From Fibrella aquatilis (lineage in GTDB: Bacteria > Bacteroidota > Bacteroidia > Cytophagales > Spirosomataceae), in contig NZ_JAFMYU010000017.1 of assembly GCF_017353255.1 (NCBI RefSeq), forward strand, positions 1 to 64,000: a stretch of 64,000 bases of DNA, written 5' to 3'. Within the stretch, counting starts at the first letter, position 1, and every line of letters starts with the position of its first letter. A program made the translations under genes and the position numbers. The notes under the pieces are model-generated. The model was not told the origin of the DNA. It saw only the letters and a program-made list of their open reading frames with translations, and searched no databases. Of this stretch, positions 24,829 through 33,240 are shown piece after piece.

Positions 24829-25716
24829 ATGAAAACCACCTTCACACTCCTCATGAGCCTGTTTTACCTGGTCCCGTCACAGGCGCAGGTTCGACCAACA
24901 AGCCCGGCAATGGGTCATTACCTGACGCTGGCAGTCTTCTCGAAAACACCCAACCCTGCCCGGGCTGCGCTCGACACCGTGCGGTTCCGTATGCAGGATG
25001 CCAGCAAAGGGTCGTTTGTGAGTACCCGGTTGCGGGGCGTATACCTCCCCACCGACGTGCCCGCGCTGCTGACCGTGCCCACCCCACCCGCCAACTCATC
25101 GGACCAAACCCGGGCGGAACTGGATTTTATGCTGGACCTTCAGGCCAAACGAACGCCCGAGCAAGTAGCCCGCTACACAGCCCTGGCTGCTATCTACCAC
25201 AGCCCCACCACCAGCAACCCCTACGACCCCGACTACGCCCGCAACTGGAATAGCCTCTTTCACGTGGGCAGTCCGCTGGGAAACTGGTATACCCATGCCA
25301 ACCTGCCCCTTACGGCAACCCTGCTGACGGGAGTATATCAGGACGCGACATATTATTTTTTCACGTTGAAGTACCGGTTCATGCGGCCCCGTCCCTACGC
25401 GCTGGAGCCTGGACTGGCCCCCGTTGAACGCCCCGGCCACCCGGCATACCCCAGTGGGCACTCGGCCGCTTCCTACGCCAACGCCTACGTAATGAGCGAG
25501 TTAGCGCCCGACTTAGCGCCAGAATTCCTGAAAATGGCTGCCGAAATGGCCTATTCACGCGAAGTCATCGGCGTACACTACCCAAGTGATTCAGACGTGT
25601 CGCGGGTGTGGGCGCGTCGGTTTGTGAATGAGTTAATGAAACAGCCTAAATTTCGGGCCGATCTGGCCAAGGCGAAAGCCGAAATAACCGCCAAAAGGCT
25701 GGTCAGTAGCCGCTGA
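24829..25716 (+). CDS. Secreted PAP2/vanadium-haloperoxidase-type phosphatase
   Basis: A 295-residue exported protein with a signal peptide (1-20, ending SQAQ). The class A acid phosphatase signature is complete: Lys181-x6-Arg188-Pro189, Pro208-Ser-Gly-His211, and Ser243-Arg244-x5-His250-x3-Asp254. It would hydrolyse phosphate esters, or pyrophosphates, in the periplasm. It lies between arsM and arsC, 35 and 38 bases from each, so it is likely co-transcribed. A link to phosphate/arsenate balance is plausible but unproven. Confidence 0.9.
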   Translation: MKTTFTLLMSLFYLVPSQAQVRPTSPAMGHYLTLAVFSKTPNPARAALDTVRFRMQDASKGSFVSTRLRGVYLPTDVPALLTVPTPPANSSDQTRAELDFMLDLQAKRTPEQVARYTALAAIYHSPTTSNPYDPDYARNWNSLFHVGSPLGNWYTHANLPLTATLLTGVYQDATYYFFTLKYRFMRPRPYALEPGLAPVERPGHPAYPSGHSAASYANAYVMSELAPDLAPEFLKMAAEMAYSREVIGVHYPSDSDVSRVWARRFVNELMKQPKFRADLAKAKAEITAKRLVSSR

Positions 25717-25754
25717 TTTTTTCTGTTCCCACTTACATTTTTCGTTCACTACTG

Positions 25755-26192
25755 ATGGCTAAACAAACGATTCTGGTGCTCTGCACGGGTAATTCCACAC
25801 GGTCGCAAATGGCGCATGGGTATCTTCAGCATTTTGCCGGGGAGCGGGCCACGGTGCTTAGCGCAGGGGTAGAAACCCACGGTCTCAACCCCAAGGCCGT
25901 GCAGGTAATGGCCGAAGACGGAATCGACATCAGCCACCACACGTCTAACCACGTTGATGACTACGCCCAACTGCCCATCAACTTCGTGATCACCGTCTGC
26001 GATTCCGCCGCCGAGCGTTGCCCTGTCTGGATTGGCCGCACCAACAGAACCCACCACAACTTCACCGACCCCTCTAAAGCTACCGGCACCCCCGACGAGA
26101 TCATGGCCGTCTACCGCCAGGTCCGCAATGATATCCGGGCGTTTAGCGAGGGGTTTATAAGTGAAAGAGTGCTGTCAGGTTCCCTAACCTGA
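25755..26192 (+). CDS. arsC: Arsenate reductase, LMW-phosphatase (thioredoxin-coupled) type
   Basis: A 145-residue enzyme reducing arsenate to arsenite. The P-loop is C10-TGNST-R16 and the general acid is Asp105 in FTDPSKA. The resolving cysteines fall at Cys82 and Cys89, the same numbering as in B. subtilis ArsC, so the catalytic triad is complete. The last ~10 residues (SERVLSGSLT) go beyond the family's usual end and are encoded by the hairpin at 26161-26206, so they look like a repeat-derived tail. It ends the arsenic set and is convergent with xth. Confidence 0.93.
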   Translation: MAKQTILVLCTGNSTRSQMAHGYLQHFAGERATVLSAGVETHGLNPKAVQVMAEDGIDISHHTSNHVDDYAQLPINFVITVCDSAAERCPVWIGRTNRTHHNFTDPSKATGTPDEIMAVYRQVRNDIRAFSEGFISERVLSGSLT

Positions 26193-26230
26193 CAGCACTC
26201 TTTCGCTCTTTCACCATTCACTCTTTCACT
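26161..26230. repeat. Hairpin plus ACTCTTTC words at the arsC/xth convergent junction
   Basis: 26161-26179 pairs with 26188-26206 apart from the outermost bases, closing through AGGTT/AACCT around the loop CCCT. It is followed by ACTCTTTC/GCTCTTTC octamers to 26229. The hairpin covers the end of arsC including its stop (26190-26192), and the octamers cover the xth stop (26218-26220). It may work as a bidirectional terminator. Confidence 0.85.
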
Positions 26231-26982
26231 TCCGCCCACACCGGCCCGTGGTCGGAGTGGATGGCTTCGGGGTGGTGGCCGGCGTCGCGGAGGCGGGGGC
26301 GGAGGGTTTCGGTGAGCGAGATGTAGTCAATACGCCAGCCTTTGTTGTTGGCGCGTGCCCCGGCGCGGTAGCTCCACCAGCTATAGGCTACCTCGTCGGG
26401 GTGAGTGGCGCGGAAAGCATCGACAAAGCCCGACGCAAACCAGCGGTCCATCCAGGCGCGTTCTTCGGGCAAAAAGCCGGTGGTGTTTTTGTTGCGCACC
26501 GGGTCGTGGATGTCCAGTTCGGTATGGGCAATGTTGTAGTCGCCCACCACAATCAGGTTGGGCCGCTCCTGCCGCAGGTTCTGCACGTAGTCATAGAAAT
26601 CGGTCAGGAAACCCATCTTCACGCCCTGTCGCAGGTCGCCTGTGGTGCCCGACGGGAAATAGCAGTTCAGCACCGTAACATCACCGAAGTCGGTGCGCAA
26701 AATTCGTCCTTCACAGTCGTAATGTGTTAGTCCACAGCCCAGTACGGCGTAGTCGGCGGGTAGTTTCGAGAACGTAGCCACGCCCGAATAGCCCTTCTTT
26801 TCGGCGGCATGCCAGTGGTAGCTGTAGCCCAGCGCCTCGAACGGAGCGAGGTCGACTACGTCGTGGGTGGCTTTCACTTCCTGAAAACAAAGCACATCGG
26901 CGGGTTGCTCGCGAAGCCAATCGATCAGGCCGTTTTTGATGGCCGCCCGTATCCCATTTACATTGTAGGTAACTAGTCGCAT
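26218..26982 (-). CDS. xth: Exodeoxyribonuclease III
   Basis: A 254-residue AP endonuclease/3'-exonuclease of the ExoIII family, acting in base-excision repair. Motifs in order: MRLVTYNVNGIRAA, VLCFQEVKA (metal-binding Glu), YSGVATFSK, VVGDYNIAH (catalytic Asp/Asn), AWMDRWFASGFVDAFR, YSWWSYRAGARANNKGWRIDY and HSDHGPV with the catalytic His. The ATG at 26982 fits the homology start. Its C-terminus Val-Lys-Glu-stop is written by the same 12 bases as the RluE-like gene's end, that is, by the repeat word. Confidence 0.95.
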   Translation of the reverse strand: MRLVTYNVNGIRAAIKNGLIDWLREQPADVLCFQEVKATHDVVDLAPFEALGYSYHWHAAEKKGYSGVATFSKLPADYAVLGCGLTHYDCEGRILRTDFGDVTVLNCYFPSGTTGDLRQGVKMGFLTDFYDYVQNLRQERPNLIVVGDYNIAHTELDIHDPVRNKNTTGFLPEERAWMDRWFASGFVDAFRATHPDEVAYSWWSYRAGARANNKGWRIDYISLTETLRPRLRDAGHHPEAIHSDHGPVWAEVKE

Positions 26983-27087
26983 AGAGTGGCAAATATCGAG
27001 ATTGCTATCGTCTATCCGTGCCGCATGAGGTGTTTTTGCTAACAAGCGGCTTGGTGGGCGGTTAAGTTTGTAGAAAGCTATTACGTT

Positions 27088-29775
27088 ATGTCCAGGAAAT
27101 CACCCATCACCACGCCGGCTGTACCCCCGAATCCTGAGCTGGACCGGTTGCAGGAAAATGCCAAAAAGACCGTGCCGCTTGAAAAGTGGGGACCGTATCT
27201 ATCTGACCGTCAATGGGGTACGGTGCGCGAAGACTACTCGACCAATGGCGATGCCTGGAACTACTTCACCCACGATCAGGCCCGGAGCCGGGTGTACCGC
27301 TGGGGCGAAGACGGGCTGATGGGCCTGGCCGATAGCCGGATGAACGTTTGCTTCGGGCTGGCGCTCTGGAACGGGCAGGACCCCATCCTGAAAGAACGGC
27401 TCTTTGGCCTGACCAACCACGAAGGCAACCACGGTGAAGACGTAAAAGAGCTATACTACTACCTCGACAACACGCCCACGCATTCGTACATGAAAGGCCT
27501 CTACAAGTACCCACAGGCCCGGTTTCCCTACGAATGGCTGCTGCACGAAAACGCTCGCCGCACCAAAGCCGATCCCGAATTCGAGATTCTGCACACGGGC
27601 GTATTCGAAGAAGGCCGCTACTTCGACGTGCTGGTGGAATATGCCAAGCACGATTCCGACGATGTGTGCATTCGTATTTCGGCCACTAACCACGGTCCCG
27701 ACGCGGCCTCGCTGACACTGCTGCCTACGATCTGGTGCCGCAACCGCTGGCAGTTCGAGCCTGACAAACCGCGCCCCACCATCAGCCGTCGGCCCGATGC
27801 ACCCACGGCGGGCAACGTGTTTGTGAGCCACCCGCGCACGGGCAATTACTACCTCTACTACGAACCTACGGACCTGGCCTTAATGACTGATAATGAGACG
27901 AATACAAAGCGCCTCTACGGTCAGCCCAACCGGTACGCCGGCCCGGACACGCCGTTTGTGAAAGATGCCTTCCATGAGGCCGTAGCTGGGAAGAATGACT
28001 ACCTCTGCGAACTGCTGCGCGACAATGAAGCGGGTACCAAATTCGCGCCGGTATACAAGCGGCAAATCGAGCCGGGCGAGACAGCGGTGGTCTGCCTGCG
28101 ATTAAGCAAACTTATTCAGATACAGCCGTTTGGCGCACCATTTACACAGGTGTTCGCCGACCGACAACGCGAGGCTGACCTGTTCTACGCGCCCCTTTCC
28201 CCCATCGGTGCCTCGCCCGAACTAATGCAGATTCAGCGGCAGGCGCTGGCGGGTATGCTTTGGAGCAAACAGTACTACCACTACGACATTCCGCACTGGC
28301 TACGCGGCGATCCTGACCAACCCGCCCCCCCACCCGAACGCTGGCTGGGCCGCAACGCTGCCTGGCAACACCTTAATAATGAAGACGTCATCTCGATGCC
28401 CGACAAGTGGGAATACCCATGGTATGCAGCCTGGGACCTGGCGTTTCATACTGTTCCGCTGGCGATGGTAGACCCCGTCTTTGCCAAAAATCAGCTGATC
28501 CTGCTCATGCGCGAGTGGTACATGAGTCCCACGGGGCAGATACCGGCCTACGAGTGGAAGTTTTCGGACGTAAACCCGCCCGTACAGGCGTGGGCGGCGC
28601 TGTCGGTGTATCGGTTGGAGCGGGCGATTTACAAAAACGAAGACATCCAGTTTCTGAAACGGGTGTTTCAAAAGCTGCTCATCAACTTCACGTGGTGGAC
28701 CAACCGGCAGGATCTGGAAGAAGACAACGTTTTTGGCGGGGGCTTTCTGGGCCTCGACAATATTGGCGTGATTGACCGCAGCAACCTGCCCGACGGCACC
28801 CGGCTGGAACAGGCCGACGCCACCGCCTGGATGGCTATGTATGCCCTTAACATGATGGATATGGCCCTAGAAATCAGCCGCCACGACCCTACCTTTGAAG
28901 ACATCGCCACCAAATTCTACGAGCACTTTGTCATCATTGCCGAGAGCCTGAACGAGGCCCTCTGGGACGAGGATGACCATTTTTATTACGACCGCCTTTA
29001 CCCCACGTCGGGCAAGCCCGTCACGCTGGAGGTACGGTCGGTGGTGGGGTTATCGGTGCTGTTTGCGGTGTCTATCGTGAGGCGCCACAAGAGCGAACCG
29101 CTGTCGGATTTTTTGAAGCGGGCGCAGTATTTTCAAACCTATCGCACAGGCCTCAACCTGCCCATGCCCGATCAGCGCGTGACCGAAGACGGCGACATTC
29201 TGCTGTCGCTGGTGTCGAAAGATCGGCTTGAAAAACTGCTGTCTGTCATGCTCGACGAGACCGAATTTCTCTCGCCGGGGGGCATCCGTGCCTTGTCGAA
29301 ATACCACGAGCAGCACCCCTATCAGATCAGCGTTTACGGCAATACCTACGCCATTAATTACGTACCCGGCGACTCAGACAGCAACTTGTTTGGCGGTAAC
29401 TCCAACTGGCGTGGGCCGGTCTGGATGCCTCTTAATTACCTGTTTATCAAGTCGCTAAAGAAATACCATCAGTTCTACGGCGATTCGCTAACGGTTGAGT
29501 TTCCGACGGGATCGGGCAACCGCATGAATCTGGAGCAGGTGTCCGACGCCTTGGCCCAGCGCATTGTGTCGGTGTTTGAAACCCAACCCGATGGCAGCCG
29601 CCCGGTGCACGGGCCGTTTAACCCATTCTACCAGCGCCCCGAAAACAAGGCCCTGCTCCTCTTCTACGAATATTTCCACGGCGACACCGCCCAGGGCATC
29701 GGCGCAAGCCACCAAACCGGCTGGACCGGCGTAGTAGCTGAGCTGATTAATGATGACGCCTGGGAGTGGGAGTAG
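27088..29775 (+). CDS. GH63-type (MGH1-like) glucosidase
   Basis: An 895-residue cytoplasmic-looking enzyme (no signal peptide) of the (alpha/alpha)6-barrel GH63/MGH1 group. Telling blocks are WGTVREDYSTNGDAWNYF at the N-terminus, FGLTNHEGNHGEDVKELYYYLD, MPDKWEYPWYAAWDLAFH with a catalytic Asp, QIPAYEWKFSDVNPPVQAWA, and FGGNSNWRGPVWMPLNYL near the end. Similar bacterial enzymes act on mannosylglycerate, glucosylglycerate or alpha-glucosides; the substrate here is not evident. A TAAGTTTG (27063-27070) fits a -7 box. The stop codon touches the perfect palindrome that follows. Confidence 0.87.
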   Translation: MSRKSPITTPAVPPNPELDRLQENAKKTVPLEKWGPYLSDRQWGTVREDYSTNGDAWNYFTHDQARSRVYRWGEDGLMGLADSRMNVCFGLALWNGQDPILKERLFGLTNHEGNHGEDVKELYYYLDNTPTHSYMKGLYKYPQARFPYEWLLHENARRTKADPEFEILHTGVFEEGRYFDVLVEYAKHDSDDVCIRISATNHGPDAASLTLLPTIWCRNRWQFEPDKPRPTISRRPDAPTAGNVFVSHPRTGNYYLYYEPTDLALMTDNETNTKRLYGQPNRYAGPDTPFVKDAFHEAVAGKNDYLCELLRDNEAGTKFAPVYKRQIEPGETAVVCLRLSKLIQIQPFGAPFTQVFADRQREADLFYAPLSPIGASPELMQIQRQALAGMLWSKQYYHYDIPHWLRGDPDQPAPPPERWLGRNAAWQHLNNEDVISMPDKWEYPWYAAWDLAFHTVPLAMVDPVFAKNQLILLMREWYMSPTGQIPAYEWKFSDVNPPVQAWAALSVYRLERAIYKNEDIQFLKRVFQKLLINFTWWTNRQDLEEDNVFGGGFLGLDNIGVIDRSNLPDGTRLEQADATAWMAMYALNMMDMALEISRHDPTFEDIATKFYEHFVIIAESLNEALWDEDDHFYYDRLYPTSGKPVTLEVRSVVGLSVLFAVSIVRRHKSEPLSDFLKRAQYFQTYRTGLNLPMPDQRVTEDGDILLSLVSKDRLEKLLSVMLDETEFLSPGGIRALSKYHEQHPYQISVYGNTYAINYVPGDSDSNLFGGNSNWRGPVWMPLNYLFIKSLKKYHQFYGDSLTVEFPTGSGNRMNLEQVSDALAQRIVSVFETQPDGSRPVHGPFNPFYQRPENKALLLFYEYFHGDTAQGIGASHQTGWTGVVAELINDDAWEWE

Positions 29776-29891
29776 GAAAGAGTTAGTGATGAGTGATGAG
29801 CGGTAAGTGATGAGTTTGCTGCCGCACAAATAATACGCTGGCGGCAGCAAACTCATCACTTACCGCTCATCACTCATCACTAACTCTTTCC
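29775..29891. repeat. Perfect 51-bp-arm palindrome of AGTGATG heptamers, stop codon to stop codon
   Basis: 29775-29825 and 29841-29891 are complementary at all 51 positions around a 15-nt loop. The arms read as AGTGATG, AGCGGTA-type 7-mers, then the core AGTTTGCTGCCGC. It begins at the last base of the glucosidase stop and ends two bases before the stop of the convergent LytTR gene. It is the longest perfect example in the window. Confidence 0.96.
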
Positions 29892-29893
29892 CT

Positions 29894-30655
29894 TCACAGT
29901 TCCAGTAGCCGCCGTACGGTTTCGGCGTAGGTGCTGCCAGTGGTAAGGCGGGTGGCTTTTTTGTCGGTGAGGGTGAGGATGTACTTGCCGTCGAAGTGTT
30001 TCTGGCACTCGCGGATGCGGTGGATGTTGACAATGGTAGACCGGCTGACGCGGGCGAAGGTGTCGGGCAGTTTTTCGTCCAGGTTCGTGATCGTGTAGGA
30101 GGTCAGGTATTTCTGCCCGTCGATGGTGGCGAGGAAGACGTATTTCTCTTCGGCCTCGAAAAAGGCAATCTCGGCCAGAGGTATCAGCAGGATCTTATCG
30201 CCGGACTTTACTGAAATCGAAAACAGTTCTTTTTTGGGTTTCATGCGCTCCAGCAACTGCATCAGGTTATCGGCATAGGGATTGGCCGCCGCCTGCTGCT
30301 GGCCTGCCAACGCGCTGATTTTCTGCACTGTACGATTCAGTCGTTCCGCCTCGATGGGCTTCAGCAGGTAGTCGACGGAGTTTTCTTCAAACGCCCGGAT
30401 AGCGTATTGGTCGTAGGCGGTGGCGAAGATTACCATTGGCATGTACGACAGCCGCCCCAGCATCTCGAAGCCATTGAGCAGGGGCATTTCAATGTCCAGA
30501 AAGATCACGTCAGGCCGTTTGGCCTCTACCAACGTCAGCCCCTCGGCCCCGTTATGCGCCTCGCCAATAATGGTAAACGTGTCGGCATGATTGGCCAGTA
30601 GCCGCTTCAACCGGCTAATCGCCAGCGGTTCGTCGTCGATGAGTATAGTGGTCAT
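29894..30655 (-). CDS. LytTR-family response regulator
   Basis: A 253-residue regulator: receiver domain (1-~120) with the phosphoacceptor Asp54 in VIFLDIEMPLLNG, acidic pair Asp7-Asp8 and Lys in LLKPIEAERLN, followed by a LytTR DNA-binding domain (~145-253; ISVKSGDKILLIPLAEIAFFEAEEKYVFL, RVSRSTIVNIHRI). It belongs with the LytS-type kinase encoded just upstream on the same strand (30739-32193). A palindrome fills the 83 bases between the two genes. The targets are not evident. Confidence 0.94.
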   Translation of the reverse strand: MTTILIDDEPLAISRLKRLLANHADTFTIIGEAHNGAEGLTLVEAKRPDVIFLDIEMPLLNGFEMLGRLSYMPMVIFATAYDQYAIRAFEENSVDYLLKPIEAERLNRTVQKISALAGQQQAAANPYADNLMQLLERMKPKKELFSISVKSGDKILLIPLAEIAFFEAEEKYVFLATIDGQKYLTSYTITNLDEKLPDTFARVSRSTIVNIHRIRECQKHFDGKYILTLTDKKATRLTTGSTYAETVRRLLEL

Positions 30656-30662
30656 AATCTTG

Positions 30663-30760
30663 AGTGGTAAGTGCTGAGCGCTAAGTGATGAGTTTGCTGC
30701 CGCCAGCGTAACTATTCAGGCGGCAGCAAACTCATCACTTAGCGCTTATCACTCACCACT
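30663..30760. repeat. AGTGNTR palindrome between LytS kinase and LytTR regulator
   Basis: 30663-30704 and 30719-30760 pair at 39 of 42 positions around a 14-nt loop. The arms are 7-mers (AGTGGTA, AGTGCTG, AGCGCTA, AGTGATG) followed by the core AGTTTGCTGCCGCC. The three mismatches all fall in two adjacent words, as if words had been exchanged rather than mutated one by one. The right arm enters the kinase gene and encodes its last residues. Confidence 0.93.
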
Positions 30761-32193
30761 ATTAACTTGCTCTTTTTCAGCCAGATACACACTTGCTTCA
30801 GGGGTTCATTCTGGAGTTCTACGCGGGCATCGTCGCCGTAGAGCAGGCGGAGTTTGTCCTGGATACTGCGCAAGCCGTAGCCACCGCTCATGCTCTCGGC
30901 AAAGGCTGGGCCATTGTCGTGCACGCTCAGGCAAAGCCAGTCGGCTTCCTCGCGGATGCTGATGCGGATACAGCCGTTGCCCGCCCGCTTGCTGATGCCG
31001 TGTTTAATGGCGTTCTCGACCAGCGGCTGCAACAAAAACTGCGGAATAGTCATGGCATTGACCACCTCATTACCGCCTTCGATCTCAAACGACAGCCGGT
31101 CGCCAAAGCGCACCTGTTCCACTTGCAGGTAGGTTTTCACCATTTCCAGTTCTTCGGCCAGGGTAGTGAACATGCTGCCGTCGCGGCCGGTGCTATAGCG
31201 GAATAGTTTCGAGAGCAGCAAGGTCATGGTTTCGGCCTTGTCGGGGTCTTCGTGCACCAGGCTGGCAATGCTGTTGAGAGCGTTGTAGAGGAAATGAGGG
31301 TTGATTTTAGCCTGTAGGGCATCCAGTTCGGCGCGGGTTTTCAGTTTCTCCATGTTCAGCAACTGGTATTCCTGTTCGCTCAGTTTGCGGGTCAGCTGCC
31401 TCCCCTGCCGCAGGATGTACAGAAACAAGTTGGCCACCAACATATATGATGCCATGTAGGCCCATGAAGGCACGTAGTCCCGACCAAAACCAGGCCGTTG
31501 CATGAGCACGTCAATAGCCGATTTCCCCAGCCACATGAACGCCACAAAGCTGATAATGATAATGGCAATGAAGGTGGCTATTGAGGCCAGAAGGTGGCGT
31601 TTCCAGAGGGCCTTAAACATATGATCGAGCCAGGACGAGAGCGACCACACTACTAGAAAAACCGTGGCCCCCAGCAGCATATTCTGGGTAACCAAAAACC
31701 GATAAAACTGGGCCAGCACCGGGTCTTTAATGGTAGCAATCTGGCTGGAGAAATAGATGATGCCGCTCATGCCATAGACAGCCAGGGCGCTCATGAACAT
31801 GCCAATGAGCACGCCCCAGCCCGGTTTTTGCAGCAGTTTGGCCAACGTCAGCGGCTCGGTACGCCCAGGATCAGGCGCGGCAGTCACCACAGCAAAGTTC
31901 ATGATGGTCCCCGTGATGTTGGCCCCATTCAGGTTGCTGTTCGACAGGTCGCTGAAACTAAGATCGGCATCCTGAAGGTCGGCCCCGGCGAAGTTAGCCC
32001 CGCGCAGGCTGGCAAAACTCAGATCGGCCTTGCGCAGCGTGGCCCCCTCGAAGTTGGCCCGGCGGAGATCGCAGAAGCGAAAATCAACCCCGGTCAGGTC
32101 CATCTCGCTAAAGTCGAACCCCTTGAGCGCCTGCCCCCGCATTTGCAGGCGTTTGGCCCCGGTGGTGCGTTGAATAAGCTGTTCACGAGTCAT
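30739..32193 (-). CDS. LytS-type sensor kinase with N-terminal pentapeptide repeats
   Basis: A 484-residue kinase with an unusual sensor part. Residues ~20-95 form pentapeptide repeats (A[DN]L-x-x type: DLTGVDFRFCDLRRANFEG and on). Four or five hydrophobic segments follow (~125-265), then a coiled coil and the His_kinase domain with His300 in KINPHFLYNALNSI, and a HATPase region ending GGYGLRSIQDKLRLLYG. The start at 32193 (ATG) is preferred over a TTG at 32223. The C-terminus VVSDKR and the stop codon are written by the palindrome's right arm. It pairs with the LytTR regulator. Confidence 0.92.
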   Translation of the reverse strand: MTREQLIQRTTGAKRLQMRGQALKGFDFSEMDLTGVDFRFCDLRRANFEGATLRKADLSFASLRGANFAGADLQDADLSFSDLSNSNLNGANITGTIMNFAVVTAAPDPGRTEPLTLAKLLQKPGWGVLIGMFMSALAVYGMSGIIYFSSQIATIKDPVLAQFYRFLVTQNMLLGATVFLVVWSLSSWLDHMFKALWKRHLLASIATFIAIIIISFVAFMWLGKSAIDVLMQRPGFGRDYVPSWAYMASYMLVANLFLYILRQGRQLTRKLSEQEYQLLNMEKLKTRAELDALQAKINPHFLYNALNSIASLVHEDPDKAETMTLLLSKLFRYSTGRDGSMFTTLAEELEMVKTYLQVEQVRFGDRLSFEIEGGNEVVNAMTIPQFLLQPLVENAIKHGISKRAGNGCIRISIREEADWLCLSVHDNGPAFAESMSGGYGLRSIQDKLRLLYGDDARVELQNEPLKQVCIWLKKSKLIVVSDKR

Positions 32194-32877
32194 AGGGAAG
32201 GCACGTAATTCGTTGGAATTCAAACATACGGCAACCGCCCGTGCCTACCCAGCCATTTCAGACAAACAGGGCAGTTGACTGGATGAGTTTGGTAAACGGC
32301 GGTACGGACCATGTAGCTGATAACGAATCGTTTATTTTCCTTGACTTGCCCCCGCTGATCATAGCGATATAGCTGTTTTTCATTCTTGAAGCAGTGGTTA
32401 GGCCTAACCGCCGTCGCGGAAGCCTTCGATGTCCCACAACCGCATAGTCACTTTGGCCTGAATGACCAAAATTCTTTTTGCCGTAGCGTTGCATCGAATA
32501 GGCCGGACGGGTAAGATTGTAACACATTCAGCCAACGGTTGAGTCCGAGAGTAAAATATCGGCAGAACACCTAAGCTTAATGGCAATTTCACTGATAATC
32601 AATGAGATCAACATTAAGCTAAGTTTCGTACTTTAACGTGTTGGGCCTCGGCTATGCATTTTTGGCGGGCTGCCTTTCGGGCGACAACTTATGTACGTGA
32701 TAAGCTGACTCTTTTGCATATTTGGTAAGTCGCGAGAAGCAAGCATAACTTGGGGGATGGCGGGCGGTTGCTCGTGTGCCAGCAGTGTGTGACAAGCTAA
32801 ACTCAGAAATAGAGAATGCTTTGAGCAGGTATCCCACCATTGATGACTTCTTGAAATCAATTTTAATCAGTAATAAT
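32194..32877. other. 684-bp stretch without a supported gene, AT-richer than its surroundings
   Basis: Only short unconvincing ORFs are present on either strand, none with a recognisable motif. The composition shifts to AT-rich toward the lipoprotein gene. Base order near 32690-32800 has scattered words (ACTTATGTACG, ACTTGGG, GCGGTTG) that recall the possible attC-like site at 33241-33307, but no clear site can be drawn. It must hold the kinase promoter at its left end. Confidence 0.5.
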
Positions 32878-33180
32878 ATGCAGAAAAATCTCTTCCACTA
32901 TATTCTATTTCTCAGTATCATCCTAATGTTAGGTTGCAGAAAATCTGACCCACAAGCAGTTAGTAATTGCGTTGGTATTGATATAAATGCCAAAGTAAAT
33001 CCCTACACTGACGCAATAGCAAAGTGGTATAAGCAACAAAACGCAGAAAATTGTCAGCAATTAATTTACGCATATAGTTCCTACATGGATGTTGCTAAAA
33101 AATGCAATATTTATACCCAATTTCAAGTTGATTCAGTTGAAAAAGCTCGTACAATAATTTGGGGAACAGATTGCAAATAG
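32878..33180 (+). CDS. Small lipoprotein, function unknown
   Basis: A 100-residue protein with a lipoprotein signal (hydrophobic helix ending LMLGC, Cys at residue ~20). The mature part has four further Cys residues (NCVGI, NCQQL, KCNIY, DCK), possibly forming two disulfides. I recognise no family. The gene is markedly AT-rich (many AAA, ATT, TAT codons) against GC-rich neighbours, so it is probably of foreign origin. The ATG at 32878 is favoured by the signal sequence. An attC-like sequence follows ~60 bases after the stop. Confidence 0.72.
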   Translation: MQKNLFHYILFLSIILMLGCRKSDPQAVSNCVGIDINAKVNPYTDAIAKWYKQQNAENCQQLIYAYSSYMDVAKKCNIYTQFQVDSVEKARTIIWGTDCK

Positions 33181-33240
33181 ATATAGAGTTAGGCGAATTC
33201 ATTTTGACTACTTTTAACATAAAAACACCGCAGTAGGTGG

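Noticed and set aside
29775-29891. CRISPR repeat
   Set aside because: The short words are arranged head to tail in arms of one hairpin; there are no spacers of regular length and no cas genes.
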